From Mesorhizobium sp. ORS 3359 (GTDB lineage: Bacteria; Pseudomonadota; Alphaproteobacteria; Rhizobiales; Rhizobiaceae), in contig CCNC01000076.1 of assembly GCA_000824845.1 (NCBI GenBank), forward strand, positions 1 through 56,519: a DNA stretch of 56,519 nt, written 5' to 3'. Below the pieces are notes generated by a model, which did no database searches, was not told the origin of the DNA, and saw only the letters and a list, made by a program, of their open reading frames with translations. The position numbers were made by a program, and so were the translations under genes. Below, in pieces: positions 8,768 through 17,373 of this stretch; the stretch's first letter is position 1, and each line of letters opens with the position of its first letter.

Positions 8768-8782
8768 CCTCCGGGCCCACCA
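8768..8782 (+). repeat. Candidate attL: 15-bp direct repeat, tRNA-3'-end-like
   Basis: CCTCCGGGCCCACCA occurs here and again, same strand, at 44889-44903. It looks like the end of a tRNA gene (acceptor strand, discriminator base, CCA), but no complete tRNA precedes it. An integrase pseudogene begins seven bases further on, in the convergent orientation usual for integrases next to their target. Confidence 0.6.
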
Positions 8783-8788
8783 TTATCG

Positions 8789-9698
8789 TTATTTATCAAA
8801 CGCTTTATAGGGTGGTTCGCCACTAGGTTCGCCAAGCATCGGCTTGCGCGTCACGAGGCGTACGACTCGATCCATCCCCTGAACCGCCAGCCGAACCTGC
8901 GAGGCCTCGCGCGAATAGAGCTCGGCGTGATCGATGTCGTTATGACCGAGCACGTCCATGAGCTTGGGCTGAACGATGTCAAACCGTAGAAGTGACGCTC
9001 GATACCGTCGGTGAAGACACGGCGGGTGACCCTCTGGTCCCAACGCAGGCCCGCGACGTCGCCGCGGCGATTGCCGAGCCAAAGTGCCAAACCATAACAG
9101 GTGCGTGCCGCGGTGCCGAGCGGCCAACGGTTTTCGAATTGCGCCATCGCTTCGCGCGACCATGCCTTCCAACCGGCACAAGCGGGACACCACTCGACCG
9201 CTGCTGTGGGTCGATTTCGATCCAGTCTTGCCGAAGTGCGACATAGACCAGCTTGGGTGTGCCGACCAATAGGTGTTTGGCCTTGTGGAGCGTGGCGATG
9301 AAGCGGCCCAGAAGCTCTTCAACATGGATGCGTCTAAGGTTCTTAACCGGCACGTTCCGCCAAACGAGCGGGTGATCAGGGACCACCTGCAGTTCTAAAA
9401 ACTCTTCGATGAGCCGCGTGTTCTTACGCTTGCTGGCCTCGTCAAGCGCCAGCCACTTGACTGAGATCTTCAACGTTTTAAAGGCGGCTCCAAACGTGCC
9501 GGGCAGGGCGGTTCCGGGCATTTGGACGACAGGGGCCTTGGCGACTTTCCGGCCCTCGACCGCTGCTTGGTAGGCGTCCTTGAAACCGGGTTGGTTAGGC
9601 GCCTGTAGACTGATAACACGCTCCTTCGTCCGATAGCGCCAGCGAAGTTTTCCATGGCGATCGGTGTAGGAGGAGAGGCCGGGATATTTGTCGGTCAT
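8789..9698 (-). pseudogene. Tyrosine-type integrase, frameshifted and deleted
   Basis: Integrase sequence runs through three reading frames. From 9698 the first frame starts MTDKYPGLSSYTDRHGKLRWRYR and continues to about 9197 (DWIEIDPQQ). A second frame carries QFENRWPLGTAARTCYGLAL and LGNRRGDVAGLRWD to about 8990. A third carries FDIVQ joined directly to LMDVLGHNDIDHAELYSRE and ends at 8789. So there are at least two frameshifts. The stretch that should hold the catalytic His-x-x-Arg, between FDIVQ and LMDVLGH, is deleted, although the Tyr nucleophile in AELYSR is left. The protein would have been about 400 residues. It lies just inside the left candidate att site, so the island is probably no longer self-mobile. 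Confidence 0.85.
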
Positions 9699-10437
9699 GG
9701 CAGAATGAATCTATTCCCTGCGATGATTCCCTTGCAACAGGAAGTCGACGATATTCTCTTCATCATCTCCAAGTAGTTGCGTAAACGCAGCGTCGAGTCT
9801 CAGCCGATCCCAAATCACGCGGTTGTCGACCTTCTTCGGCTTTGGCATATGGCCGTCAGCGACCATTTGCATCCAGGTCAGCCGCTCATCCTGAATTGGG
9901 AACTACCGCTTGTGCGCTTCCGCGCTTTCCTCGCTGGCCTAGAAGTTGCCGCAGCGCGATTTGCCACAAACTGGAAAACCGATGGTGACCGAGCTGAACT
10001 TCCCCAATCGAATCCTCGTTAGACCATACCGTCGCTCGAACAGATCGTTGACGAAGCGCGCCCCGAACTGCACAGCCGCTAGTTACTGGATATCCGCCAC
10101 GCAACGAAGCTCAGACTGATTTTAGCCCATGAAATGGTCAAATCGCTGAGAGAGATCGCCGCACTGGTGCCTAACCCAGATCGGGTTGGAATTGATTATC
10201 AGAATGGCCGGGCGACCAGTCCTCGACCTAAAAGCGCTCTCCTGCGCAAACAGGCATGTGTCTCAACGGCAGCCTTGCGCCCAATTTCGGGCTTTGCGAG
10301 GAAGTCCGCCGCATCCCACAAGCAGACATTATCCCTCTCCTAAACAGTCCTACCGTCCTGAGCAGTCGAACATTGGAGTGCTGGCGCTGAGCCAGTGGGT
10401 CGCAATGCGATCCCAAACCGGCCGTCAGGGCGACACC
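9699..10437. other. 739-bp region without a recognisable gene
   Basis: It lies between the integrase pseudogene and the first oxidase gene. Short open frames exist (for example 9777-10022, plus strand), but I recognise no domain and see no convincing start. It is plausibly decayed island DNA. Confidence 0.4.
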
Positions 10438-11760
10438 TCACAGTGGCCCGACCTTGATCATCGAGCCATCGGTCAGCCGAGCAAGCCGGAAGGGGCTCGG
10501 ATCGACGCTTGGCGTCTCATTGGTGATCAAATCCGCCGCAAGATAGCCTACGCCAGGGCCGAGGCCGAAGCCGTGGCCGGAGCAGCCCGCTGCCAGGTAA
10601 AGCCCTCCAAGCGTATCGATACCGGATATCACCGGTATCGCGTCAGGGGTGCAATCGACATAGGCGCCCCATGCTTGATCGAGTTCGAGGCCTGCCAGTT
10701 GGGGAAACGTTCCACGTACATTGTCCATAATTATCTTGACCAGCCGTCGGTTTGGAGCGGGATCGAGAATGCGATTGCGCTCGAAAATCGTTGGATCGTT
10801 CCCGAACAGCGCGCCCAGGGACTCGGGGCCTCCGTAGAACGAGCTGCCGAGCCTCAACTTCACCGACTTGAAGCGCCTGATGAATTGCGGCAAGAACTCG
10901 CGGGCGAAGCGAATGCCCTGCGGCGTTATTTCCAAAGTGGCCCGGCCGCTAATGGCCATGGTATAACTGCCATCAAGCCGACGCGTCATCGCGACATCGG
11001 GACAATAGAGGACCTCGCCCACATTGGCCGTCGGCTTCGAGCGGACGACTGTTTGCCGAACGCTGGCCTGAGGGAAGATGACCCCGTGGCGGCGCATGAA
11101 GCCGGAAGCCCAGGCACCGGCCGCACATAGGACGGCGTCGGCGCGAATGTGACCCTTTTCGGTATGTATTCCCGTCACCCTGCCGTTGGTGACGTCGAGG
11201 CCCCGTGCCGCGCAGTTCTGATGGATTGTCGCGCCCAGCGCGCGGGCGCCTTCCGCAAGCGCCGGTGCCGCGATGGCAGGCTCACCCTTGCCATCCGCCA
11301 CGGAGTGCAGTCCACCCAACCATTTACGTCGTGCTTGCGGAATCTGTCTGCCGGCTTCCGCTGCGCTCAGCATATGAGTTTCAACGCCGAACTCCTTCGC
11401 CGTCGGCCGCCAAGCTTCCCAGTATGCCAGCATGGCGGCGTTGTCGGTCGTGTAGATTAGGCCGGTGCGGCGGAAGCCTAGATCCTGACCTGTGTCGGTT
11501 GCCAAACTGGCCCAGAGCCTCATTGAGATGAGCGAAAGAGGCATCTCGCGAGGATCGCGGTTCTGCTGCCGACACCAGCCCCAACTGCGGCTTGATTGCT
11601 CGCATGCGATATGGCCCTTCTCGAGCAACGCTACGGAGAACCCACGCTTTGCGAGAAAGTAGGCCGAGGCGGTACCGACGATCCCCCCGCCTATGACCAC
11701 GACGTCTACTGCTTTGGGAAGAACCACATCGCTGGAGACAGAGCGCACGACAGGAGACAT
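10438..11760 (-). CDS. FAD-dependent amino-acid oxidase (DadA/DAO family), copy A
   Basis: A 440-residue DAO-fold flavoprotein. The FAD-binding Rossmann motif is VVIGGGIVGTASAYFL at about residues 21-36, followed by a conserved SSRSWGWCRQQNRD segment. The C-terminal flavin loop is AAGCSGHGFGLGPGVG near residue 400. Members oxidise D-amino acids, glycine, sarcosine or opines to imino acids. It is last in the minus-strand run ALDH, DSD1 enzyme, RidA, oxidase, about 100 bp after RidA; RidA would hydrolyse the imine product. It is strongly similar to 24102-25427, including EQSSR-WGWCRQQNRD and HQNCAARG. The substrate is unknown. Confidence 0.9.
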   Translation of the reverse strand: MSPVVRSVSSDVVLPKAVDVVVIGGGIVGTASAYFLAKRGFSVALLEKGHIACEQSSRSWGWCRQQNRDPREMPLSLISMRLWASLATDTGQDLGFRRTGLIYTTDNAAMLAYWEAWRPTAKEFGVETHMLSAAEAGRQIPQARRKWLGGLHSVADGKGEPAIAAPALAEGARALGATIHQNCAARGLDVTNGRVTGIHTEKGHIRADAVLCAAGAWASGFMRRHGVIFPQASVRQTVVRSKPTANVGEVLYCPDVAMTRRLDGSYTMAISGRATLEITPQGIRFAREFLPQFIRRFKSVKLRLGSSFYGGPESLGALFGNDPTIFERNRILDPAPNRRLVKIIMDNVRGTFPQLAGLELDQAWGAYVDCTPDAIPVISGIDTLGGLYLAAGCSGHGFGLGPGVGYLAADLITNETPSVDPSPFRLARLTDGSMIKVGPL

Positions 11761-11860
11761 ATGGAAGAACCTTGTTGGATTGACCGGGACGACTGGGGCG
11801 CCTTTGCAGCCGTCGTCGTGTGCGGCAGAGCAATGGGAGATGTTCCGTTGGCTTGCGCGG

Positions 11861-12259
11861 TCACTGCTGCATCGGAAGGGTCGCGATCGCGTCTATTTCA
11901 ACCAGGTAGCCATAGTGCAGTTCAGGCACGGGAATGACCGTTCGCGCAGGCCTTGCATCACCGAGCATCTCGCTGTAGACGCGATTGAACTCAGGCCAAT
12001 TATGCACGCCAACGATATAGGCCGCCTCGCGGCAGAGGTCGTCCGGCTTGCCGCCAGCTGCCTTGAGTATAGTGAGTACGTTGGCGATGGTCTGGCGGGC
12101 CTGGTCTTCGAAGCTTGTGTCAGCGAGTGACGCTTTGTCAGCCCTGGTCGGAAGCTGGCCTGAAATATACAGGCTGTTGCCCGACCGGATTGCCTGTGAA
12201 TAGTGGCCTGCCGGAGGCGGCGCGTTCTCAGTCAGGATGGTTTGCGGCTTGCTGTCCAC
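11861..12259 (-). CDS. RidA-family reactive imine/enamine deaminase
   Basis: A 132-residue RidA/YjgF/UK114 protein. It shows YSQAIRSGNSLYISGQLP near the N-terminus, REAAYIVGVHNWPEFN, and the signature ARTVIPVPEL with the Arg that binds the substrate carboxylate. RidA proteins hydrolyse imines and enamines released by PLP dehydratases and FAD amino-acid oxidases, and both enzyme types are encoded next to it. I chose GTG 12259, which overlaps the TAG stop of the upstream gene and has GGAGG seven bases before it, over an ATG at 12283 that would overlap further. Tight coupling with the DSD1-type gene supports a role with that enzyme. Confidence 0.9.
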   Translation of the reverse strand: MDSKPQTILTENAPPPAGHYSQAIRSGNSLYISGQLPTRADKASLADTSFEDQARQTIANVLTILKAAGGKPDDLCREAAYIVGVHNWPEFNRVYSEMLGDARPARTVIPVPELHYGYLVEIDAIATLPMQQ

Positions 12260-13440
12260 TACCAGCCTCCAAAGCGCTGCCACTCACCCTCGACAATGTC
12301 GCAGGCGCCGCGGACGACATGATAGCTGCGAAACTGAGCTCCGGTCGCGCAGGCGTGGCTGGGCAAAATCCGAACACGGTCGCCGATCCTGAGGGAGGGC
12401 AAGGCCGCCCCGGTGCCTGGACGCACCATGATGATGCCGTGCTCCTGGTTCGCATCTGCCAGTATGAGATTTTCGAATGGTCGGCCATTGCTGTCGCAGA
12501 CGATGCCATAGCGATGATTGACCTCCTGCCTGGCGGTTCCAAGATCTCGCGACATCGCCATCCAGCCGGCGTCGATCAGGATCCAACCTTTTTCATGCTG
12601 ATGGCCGATGACGGTCGCCAGCACGGAGATGGCAATATCCTCAATCTTGCAGATGCCGATGCCAGCCATCACAAGGTCGAAGAATACGAAAACGCCCGCG
12701 CGGACTTCGGTAACACCAGTCAGATCGACGGCACGATGGGCGGTGGGGGTTGATCCGACGCTGACGATGGGGCAGGGCAAGCCAGCGTCTCGAAGAATGG
12801 TAGCAGCGGTGGCGACAGCGCACCGCTCTTCCTCGGCGCAACGCTGCAGCGCCTCACGCTCCTCCACACCGTAACTGCCGCCGGCATGGGTCAGAACCCC
12901 GCGTAGTTCTGCTCCATCCATCAAGGCTCCAGCAATTGCGAGCAGCCGAACCCGGTCGTTCGGCAACACGCCCGACCGGTGACCGTCACAGTCGATTTCG
13001 ATCAGGGCAGGGATGGCTTTGCCGGCTTCTCGGGATGCCGCGGCGACCGCCTGCGCCTGTTCGACCGTGTCAAGAACCAGTGCAAGGTCGATACCCTGTC
13101 TTCTTAGCTCGATCACTTTGCCTAGCTTCGCTGGTGCGATGCCCACGGCATAGATGATGTCCATGACCCCAGCATCGGCGAAAACCTGTGCTTCCCTGAG
13201 AGTGGAGACGGTGGCCGGCCCCTCTTTCGCGGTCATGACTCGCTGGGCAATTTCGACCGACTTGGCCGTCTTGAGATGGGGGCGCAACGACACCCCAAGA
13301 GACGCAAGCCGTTCGCGCAATCGAGCGATATTACGGTCCATGCGATCGGCATCGAGGATGAGGCAGGGCGTTGCCAGATCGCCGAGACGTGTCGCGGCGC
13401 TCTCGTCCTGCGTGATGTCCAGTGTTTCTGCTTCACTCAC
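12259..13440 (-). CDS. DSD1-family PLP enzyme (D-threonine aldolase / D-serine dehydratase-like)
   Basis: A 393-residue fold-type III (alanine-racemase-like) PLP enzyme. The PLP lysine is K57 in RPHLKTAKS. A C-terminal His-x-Cys pair, H362 and C364 in PSHACAT, matches the metal site of eukaryotic-type D-serine dehydratases and D-threonine aldolases. These enzymes cleave D-3-hydroxyamino acids to glycine and an aldehyde, or dehydrate D-serine or D-threo-3-hydroxyaspartate. An aldehyde dehydrogenase upstream and an amino-acid oxidase downstream favour the aldolase reading: the aldehyde is oxidised, and glycine or the imino acid is dealt with by the oxidase and RidA. Exact substrate unproven. 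Confidence 0.88.
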   Translation of the reverse strand: MSEAETLDITQDESAATRLGDLATPCLILDADRMDRNIARLRERLASLGVSLRPHLKTAKSVEIAQRVMTAKEGPATVSTLREAQVFADAGVMDIIYAVGIAPAKLGKVIELRRQGIDLALVLDTVEQAQAVAAASREAGKAIPALIEIDCDGHRSGVLPNDRVRLLAIAGALMDGAELRGVLTHAGGSYGVEEREALQRCAEEERCAVATAATILRDAGLPCPIVSVGSTPTAHRAVDLTGVTEVRAGVFVFFDLVMAGIGICKIEDIAISVLATVIGHQHEKGWILIDAGWMAMSRDLGTARQEVNHRYGIVCDSNGRPFENLILADANQEHGIIMVRPGTGAALPSLRIGDRVRILPSHACATGAQFRSYHVVRGACDIVEGEWQRFGGW

Positions 13441-13524
13441 CGGCTTCTTCCTTGCGTTGAGTGCGACGATCGGGTGCGCTGCCCTCCAAGGCGAACCGCG
13501 CGGAGGTCGGGCAATCCGGGCCGG

Positions 13525-14964
13525 TCATGCCGGGAAATATCCGAGGATCGCTTTGGTCTCGAGATACTCCTCGAGACCAAAGACGCCGTATTCCCGGCCA
13601 TTGCCCGACTGCTTGTATCCTCCGAAGGGGGCAAAGCCGTCCCATGCGGGATGATTGATATGCACCTGGCCGGCACGAATTTTTCCCGCTACGCGACGCG
13701 CCTGATCGAGATCGCTCGATTGAATGTGAGCTCCCAGGCCATAGACTGTGTCATTGGCGATACGGATTGCCTCATGCTCGTCCTCATAGGGAACGAGGCA
13801 CAGCACTGGCCCGAAGATTTCTTCCTGGGCGATACGCATTCCCGGATGCACCTCGGAGAATATGGTCGGCTTGACGAAATATCCTTTCGAAAGGCCTTCA
13901 GGTCGCCCTGGTCCGCCGCAGACAAGCTTGGCGCCCTCCGCAATTCCGAGGCCGATCATCGCTTGCACCTTGTCGAACTGCGCAGGATTGGCCACGGGTC
14001 CGAGGACGGTGGCTTTGTCGAACGGGTCGCCGACCGTCATTTGAGCCGCAACCGTCCTGGCCAGCTCTTCTATCTGCGAAAGTCGTCCGGCGGGCACAAT
14101 CATTCGCGTGGGGGCGCTGCACGATTGGCCCACATTGCGAAACGCGGCGGCAACACCGAGAGGTACAACCCGCGCGAAATCGGCGTCGTCAAGCAGGATG
14201 TTGGGCGATTTACCTCCCAGTTCCTGAGTTACGCGCTTGACCGTGGGCGCCGCGGCCTGCGCTACCAGCACGCCCGCGCGTGTCGACCCTGTAATCGAGA
14301 TCATGTCGACGTCGACGTGGGAAGCAAGCGCGGCGCCAACCGCTTCCCCTGTGCCGGTCACCATATTGAAAACGCCTGGGGGCGTTCCGGCATCATGCAT
14401 GATCTGCGCGAACAGATGCGCGCTGAACGGAGAAAGTTCACTGGGCTTGAGGACGATGGTGCATCCGGCGGCCAGCGCCGGGGAAATCTTCGCCGTGATC
14501 TGATAAAGCGGCCAATTCCATGGCGTGATGAGACCGCAGACGCCAATCGCTTCCTTCGCGATCGCGGTTGTGCCTTGCTTCTTGATGAAGCTGTAAGTTT
14601 CCAGCACCTCGATCGCGGCCCGGATATGAGCGAGCCCGAAAGGAACATGCGAGGCGCGCACAAAGGCGACGGCTGATCCCATCTCATGGCCTATCGCGTC
14701 AGCCAGATCGTCGAATCGCTCTTCGAGGAGAGCGAGAATCCGCTTGAGCAAGTTGATGCGTTCGGTCGGCGATGTCGTTGAAAATGACGCAAACGCGCTT
14801 CGGGCGGCCGCAACGGCGATGTCGACATCCAAGGCGCTGCCTCGAGCGACAGACCCGATTACCTCTTCGGTCGACGGGCTGACGATTGGGATCGCCGCGA
14901 CTGGCTTTGCGGGGAGCCTCCAGCCGCCATCAAGATATAGCTGATCGCATCGCGGCATGCCCAT
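13525..14964 (-). CDS. NAD(P)-dependent aldehyde dehydrogenase
   Basis: A 479-residue ALDH with TPWNWPLYQITAKISPAL and KPSELSPFS in the coenzyme domain, ELGGKSPN with the general-base Glu, and the nucleophilic Cys in NVGQSCSAPTR. I chose the ATG at 14964 because GGGAGA precedes it; an upstream ATG at 15054 gives a non-conserved 30-residue leader and has no ribosome site. It is the first gene of the four-gene amino-acid operon and diverges from a LysR gene. Its 3' end holds a perfect 13-bp inverted repeat (13551-13582) inside the codons for GLEEYLETK. Likely substrate: the aldehyde released by the DSD1-type enzyme. Confidence 0.9.
   Translation of the reverse strand: MGMPRCDQLYLDGGWRLPAKPVAAIPIVSPSTEEVIGSVARGSALDVDIAVAAARSAFASFSTTSPTERINLLKRILALLEERFDDLADAIGHEMGSAVAFVRASHVPFGLAHIRAAIEVLETYSFIKKQGTTAIAKEAIGVCGLITPWNWPLYQITAKISPALAAGCTIVLKPSELSPFSAHLFAQIMHDAGTPPGVFNMVTGTGEAVGAALASHVDVDMISITGSTRAGVLVAQAAAPTVKRVTQELGGKSPNILLDDADFARVVPLGVAAAFRNVGQSCSAPTRMIVPAGRLSQIEELARTVAAQMTVGDPFDKATVLGPVANPAQFDKVQAMIGLGIAEGAKLVCGGPGRPEGLSKGYFVKPTIFSEVHPGMRIAQEEIFGPVLCLVPYEDEHEAIRIANDTVYGLGAHIQSSDLDQARRVAGKIRAGQVHINHPAWDGFAPFGGYKQSGNGREYGVFGLEEYLETKAILGYFPA
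13551..13582. repeat. Perfect 13-bp inverted repeat inside ALDH 3' end
   Basis: CTTTGGTCTCGAG, six bases, then CTCGAGACCAAAG. It is inside the coding sequence, about 27 bases before the stop and 110 bases before the DSD1-type start. In RNA it would be a very stable hairpin that could pause ribosomes, stop a 3' exonuclease or tune downstream expression; it could also be a codon-usage accident. Confidence 0.5.
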
Positions 14965-15057
14965 GATGTGTTCTCCCATCGCCGGCCAGAAGCGGCGCCG
15001 TGTCGGGTGCTTGTTGGCGGCGGTTGCCTGATCGGGGAGATTATGCGAAGTCATAAA

Positions 15058-15103
15058 TATCGCAATTAATCGATACTACATCACTAGTTAAGATCGACCT
15101 TAA
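15058..15103. promoter_or_regulatory. Two palindromes in LysR/ALDH divergent promoter
   Basis: TATCG-N8-CGATA at 15058-15075 and TTAAG-N6-CTTAA at 15088-15103, the latter running into the LysR start codon. Interrupted dyads in the region between a LysR gene and its divergent target are the usual LysR binding sites, so these are candidates for activation of the ALDH operon and autorepression. Confidence 0.45.
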
Positions 15104-16008
15104 TGATATCGACGGATGATCTGACCTTCTTCCAAGTCGTTGCAAGCGCAACCTCGCTCGCCGAAGCCGCTCGGAGGCTCAACGTGACTCCGCCGGCGGT
15201 GACGCAGCGTCTGCGGGCCCTCGAGGATCGCATTGGAGTGAGACTTATCGAGCGTACGTCGCGTGGCCTCAGCCTTACGGATGAGGGGGAACTGGTCGCC
15301 TCGGAAGGTGCCTCGATCATCGCAGCCATCGGGGATTTGTCGGAGCGATTGGCCAGCCGAACCAGCAAGGTGCGGGGACATTTGCGTGTCGCGGCGCCCT
15401 ATGGGTTTGGCAGGCGATACATCGCACCCATCGTGCAGGAATTCGTAAGGAAACATCCGGCGGTATCGGTGACGCTGGAACTCTCCGATAGCCCGATACG
15501 GCTGATGTCTGAAAGTTGGGACGTCGTGGTGCACATCGGATCACTGCCTGAGAGCGATCGTCTGGTGACCACGCTAGCTCCGAATGAGCGCGTCTTGTGT
15601 GCCTCCCCGAGCTATCTGCAGCATAGTTCGCCGATCCTCCTGCCGGAGGATCTCATTCAGCATCGATGTCTGGCCCTGCGAGAAAACAACGAAGACGTAA
15701 CGTTATGGCGCTTTGCCCATTCCAGGCATGGCAGGACCACTGTCCGGGTAAAGCCGTGCATGTCGAGCAATGATGGGGAGATCGTCCGTGACTGGGCCCT
15801 TGCCGGGCTTGGGATCATGGTTCGAAGCGAATGGGATGTGGCTGATGATTTGGCAGCGGGGCGACTGCAGGGCATTCTCCCTACATGGTCATCGCCGTCG
15901 GCTGACGTGGTTGCACTGCTTCATGCCCGCCAAGGACGTAGCCGGCGGACGAACGGGTTCCTGCAAACGCTCAGAGAAAGGCTGAACTCGCCTCCATGGC
16001 GTTGCTGA
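15103..16008 (+). CDS. LysR-family transcriptional regulator 1
   Basis: A 301-residue LysR regulator. The N-terminal helix-turn-helix is at residues 3-60 (FFQVVASATSLAEAARRLNV, PPAVTQRLRALEDRIG, RLIERTSRGLSLT). The effector-binding domain follows, starting about residue 90 (GHLRVAAPYGFGRRYIAPIV). It is divergent from the ALDH-DSD1-RidA-oxidase operon, the classic arrangement for a LysR activator, so it most likely controls that operon in response to its substrate. The ATG at 15103 is supported by the length of the HTH domain; no strong ribosome site is visible. Confidence 0.9.
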   Translation: MISTDDLTFFQVVASATSLAEAARRLNVTPPAVTQRLRALEDRIGVRLIERTSRGLSLTDEGELVASEGASIIAAIGDLSERLASRTSKVRGHLRVAAPYGFGRRYIAPIVQEFVRKHPAVSVTLELSDSPIRLMSESWDVVVHIGSLPESDRLVTTLAPNERVLCASPSYLQHSSPILLPEDLIQHRCLALRENNEDVTLWRFAHSRHGRTTVRVKPCMSSNDGEIVRDWALAGLGIMVRSEWDVADDLAAGRLQGILPTWSSPSADVVALLHARQGRSRRTNGFLQTLRERLNSPPWRC

Positions 16009-16165
16009 AATGTCAGCTTCCTCGCCGCGATGTCGGCCGCAACTGCGACATCGCTGCTTTACGGCTCGTCTCAGGGATTGGGGTGAGTTCGGGCGTTCTT
16101 GGAACCGTCATTGCCAGTTGCCTCCGGCAGGCCAATCGCGAAAGCGTTTGGTTTCGTCAGCCTTC

Positions 16166-17275
16166 TCAGTTGAAGCGATCGATCGCGAAAGCTTCCAGCG
16201 GCGTTTCGGAACGGCCGGTCGTAATGAGTTCGGCCATCGCGTCGCCCACGCCTGGACCAAGCTGGAAACCATGTCCACAGAACCCAAAGGCGTGATAAAG
16301 GCCCGGCGTCGTCGCGGATCGCCCGATGACCGGCAGCATGTCGCGGACATAGCCTTCGCAACCCGACCATGTTCGTATGACCGCGACGTTTGCGATTGCC
16401 GGCAGCAGTCGCGCCACGGCACGCAATTGCACCGGCAGCCGTGTCGGATCGGCAAACGCGTGGCCGGGATTGAGGTCCACCGCCACTCTTTCAGCCGCGC
16501 CGCCGAACACGATGTTGCCGCGCTCGACCTGTCGCAGGTAGGCGCCATGGTCCTTGTCGCGGGTCCAGATGCCGACCACCGGCAGCACCCGGTGCGGCAG
16601 CGGCTCGGTCACGCCCATTTGCGGTCCGCGGGCTTCGAGGGGAACATGTTCGCCGAACTGCGCGGCGATGCGAGCGCCCCAAGCGCCGGCGGTGTTGAGC
16701 AGACATGCGGCGCCGAATGAACCTTTTGAGGTGGTGACAAGGAAGCCGGAGTCCGTCCGCTCGATCTTTTCGATTTGAGCTTCCTCGACGATGTCGGCGC
16801 CGCGCCTGCGGGCTGCGTCGACAAATGCCGGTGCTATCAGCCGCGGATTTCCGCTACCGTCATGCGGCGAGAACGATGCCGCGATCGCCTCAGGGCCGAG
16901 GCCGGGAAAGCGGGCGCGGATTTCGCGCGGCTCAAGTTCCTCCAACTCGAGCCCCCAGGGGCGCGCGGCCTCAGCGTAACCCCGCATGTCGGCGAGGCCG
17001 TCCTGGTCGAAGATAAGACGGATATGGCCGGTGGCGCGGAATTCGACGTCGCGGCCAAGCATCTTTTCAGCCTCGCCCCACAGGCTGAGCGAGCGGTTGG
17101 CGAGCGGAAGCTGCGACAGATGACGCCCGGTGCGCCGGATGTTGCCGAAGGAGGCGACTGTCGCGCCCGCGCCGATCCGGTTGCGCTCGATCAGCGTCAC
17201 GCGCGCGCCGCGCCTGGCGAGGAAATAGGCCGAAGCCGTCCCCATCAGGCCGCCGCCCAGCACGATCACATCCAT
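16166..17275 (-). CDS. FAD-dependent oxidoreductase (DadA/DAO family), copy B
   Basis: A 369-residue DAO-fold flavoprotein: DVIVLGGGLMGTASAYFLARR at the N-terminus, GNIRRTGRHLSQLPLANRSL after it, and GFCGHGFQLGPGVGDAMAEL at the C-terminus. The ATG at 17275 directly precedes the FAD motif and has AAGGAAC upstream. It is shorter than, and only distantly related to, the two WGWCRQQNRD-type oxidases in the island. It diverges from LysR 2, whose promoter region shares a motif with the hyuA upstream region. It resembles the beta subunits of opine or hydroxyproline dehydrogenases, so it is one of two candidates for the catalytic partner of the Fe-S and FAD subunits at 22436-24099. Confidence 0.88.
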   Translation of the reverse strand: MDVIVLGGGLMGTASAYFLARRGARVTLIERNRIGAGATVASFGNIRRTGRHLSQLPLANRSLSLWGEAEKMLGRDVEFRATGHIRLIFDQDGLADMRGYAEAARPWGLELEELEPREIRARFPGLGPEAIAASFSPHDGSGNPRLIAPAFVDAARRRGADIVEEAQIEKIERTDSGFLVTTSKGSFGAACLLNTAGAWGARIAAQFGEHVPLEARGPQMGVTEPLPHRVLPVVGIWTRDKDHGAYLRQVERGNIVFGGAAERVAVDLNPGHAFADPTRLPVQLRAVARLLPAIANVAVIRTWSGCEGYVRDMLPVIGRSATTPGLYHAFGFCGHGFQLGPGVGDAMAELITTGRSETPLEAFAIDRFN

Positions 17276-17330
17276 AGTCGTTCCTTGCTCCTTGGATGCA
17301 TCTTGTCGGCGCCGCGGCATTGCGTCAAAG

Positions 17331-17352
17331 ATGGGTTTGGGCAAGACCCATA
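17331..17352. promoter_or_regulatory. Candidate LysR 2 operator (divergent promoter)
   Basis: ATGGGT (17331-17336), nine bases, ACCCAT (17346-17351): a 21-bp dyad between the oxidase and LysR 2 genes. It includes GCAAGACCCATA at 17341-17352, which recurs as GCAAGACTTATA (10 of 12 identical) upstream of hyuA at 18280-18291. Confidence 0.5.
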
Positions 17353-17373
17353 AGCTTTACCTATGGAGTGGCA

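Noticed and set aside
8690..8782. Complete tRNA gene ending at the left repeat
   Set aside because: The end looks like a tRNA acceptor strand plus CCA, but there is no matching 5' acceptor arm, anticodon arm or T-arm upstream; the same holds at 44889-44903.
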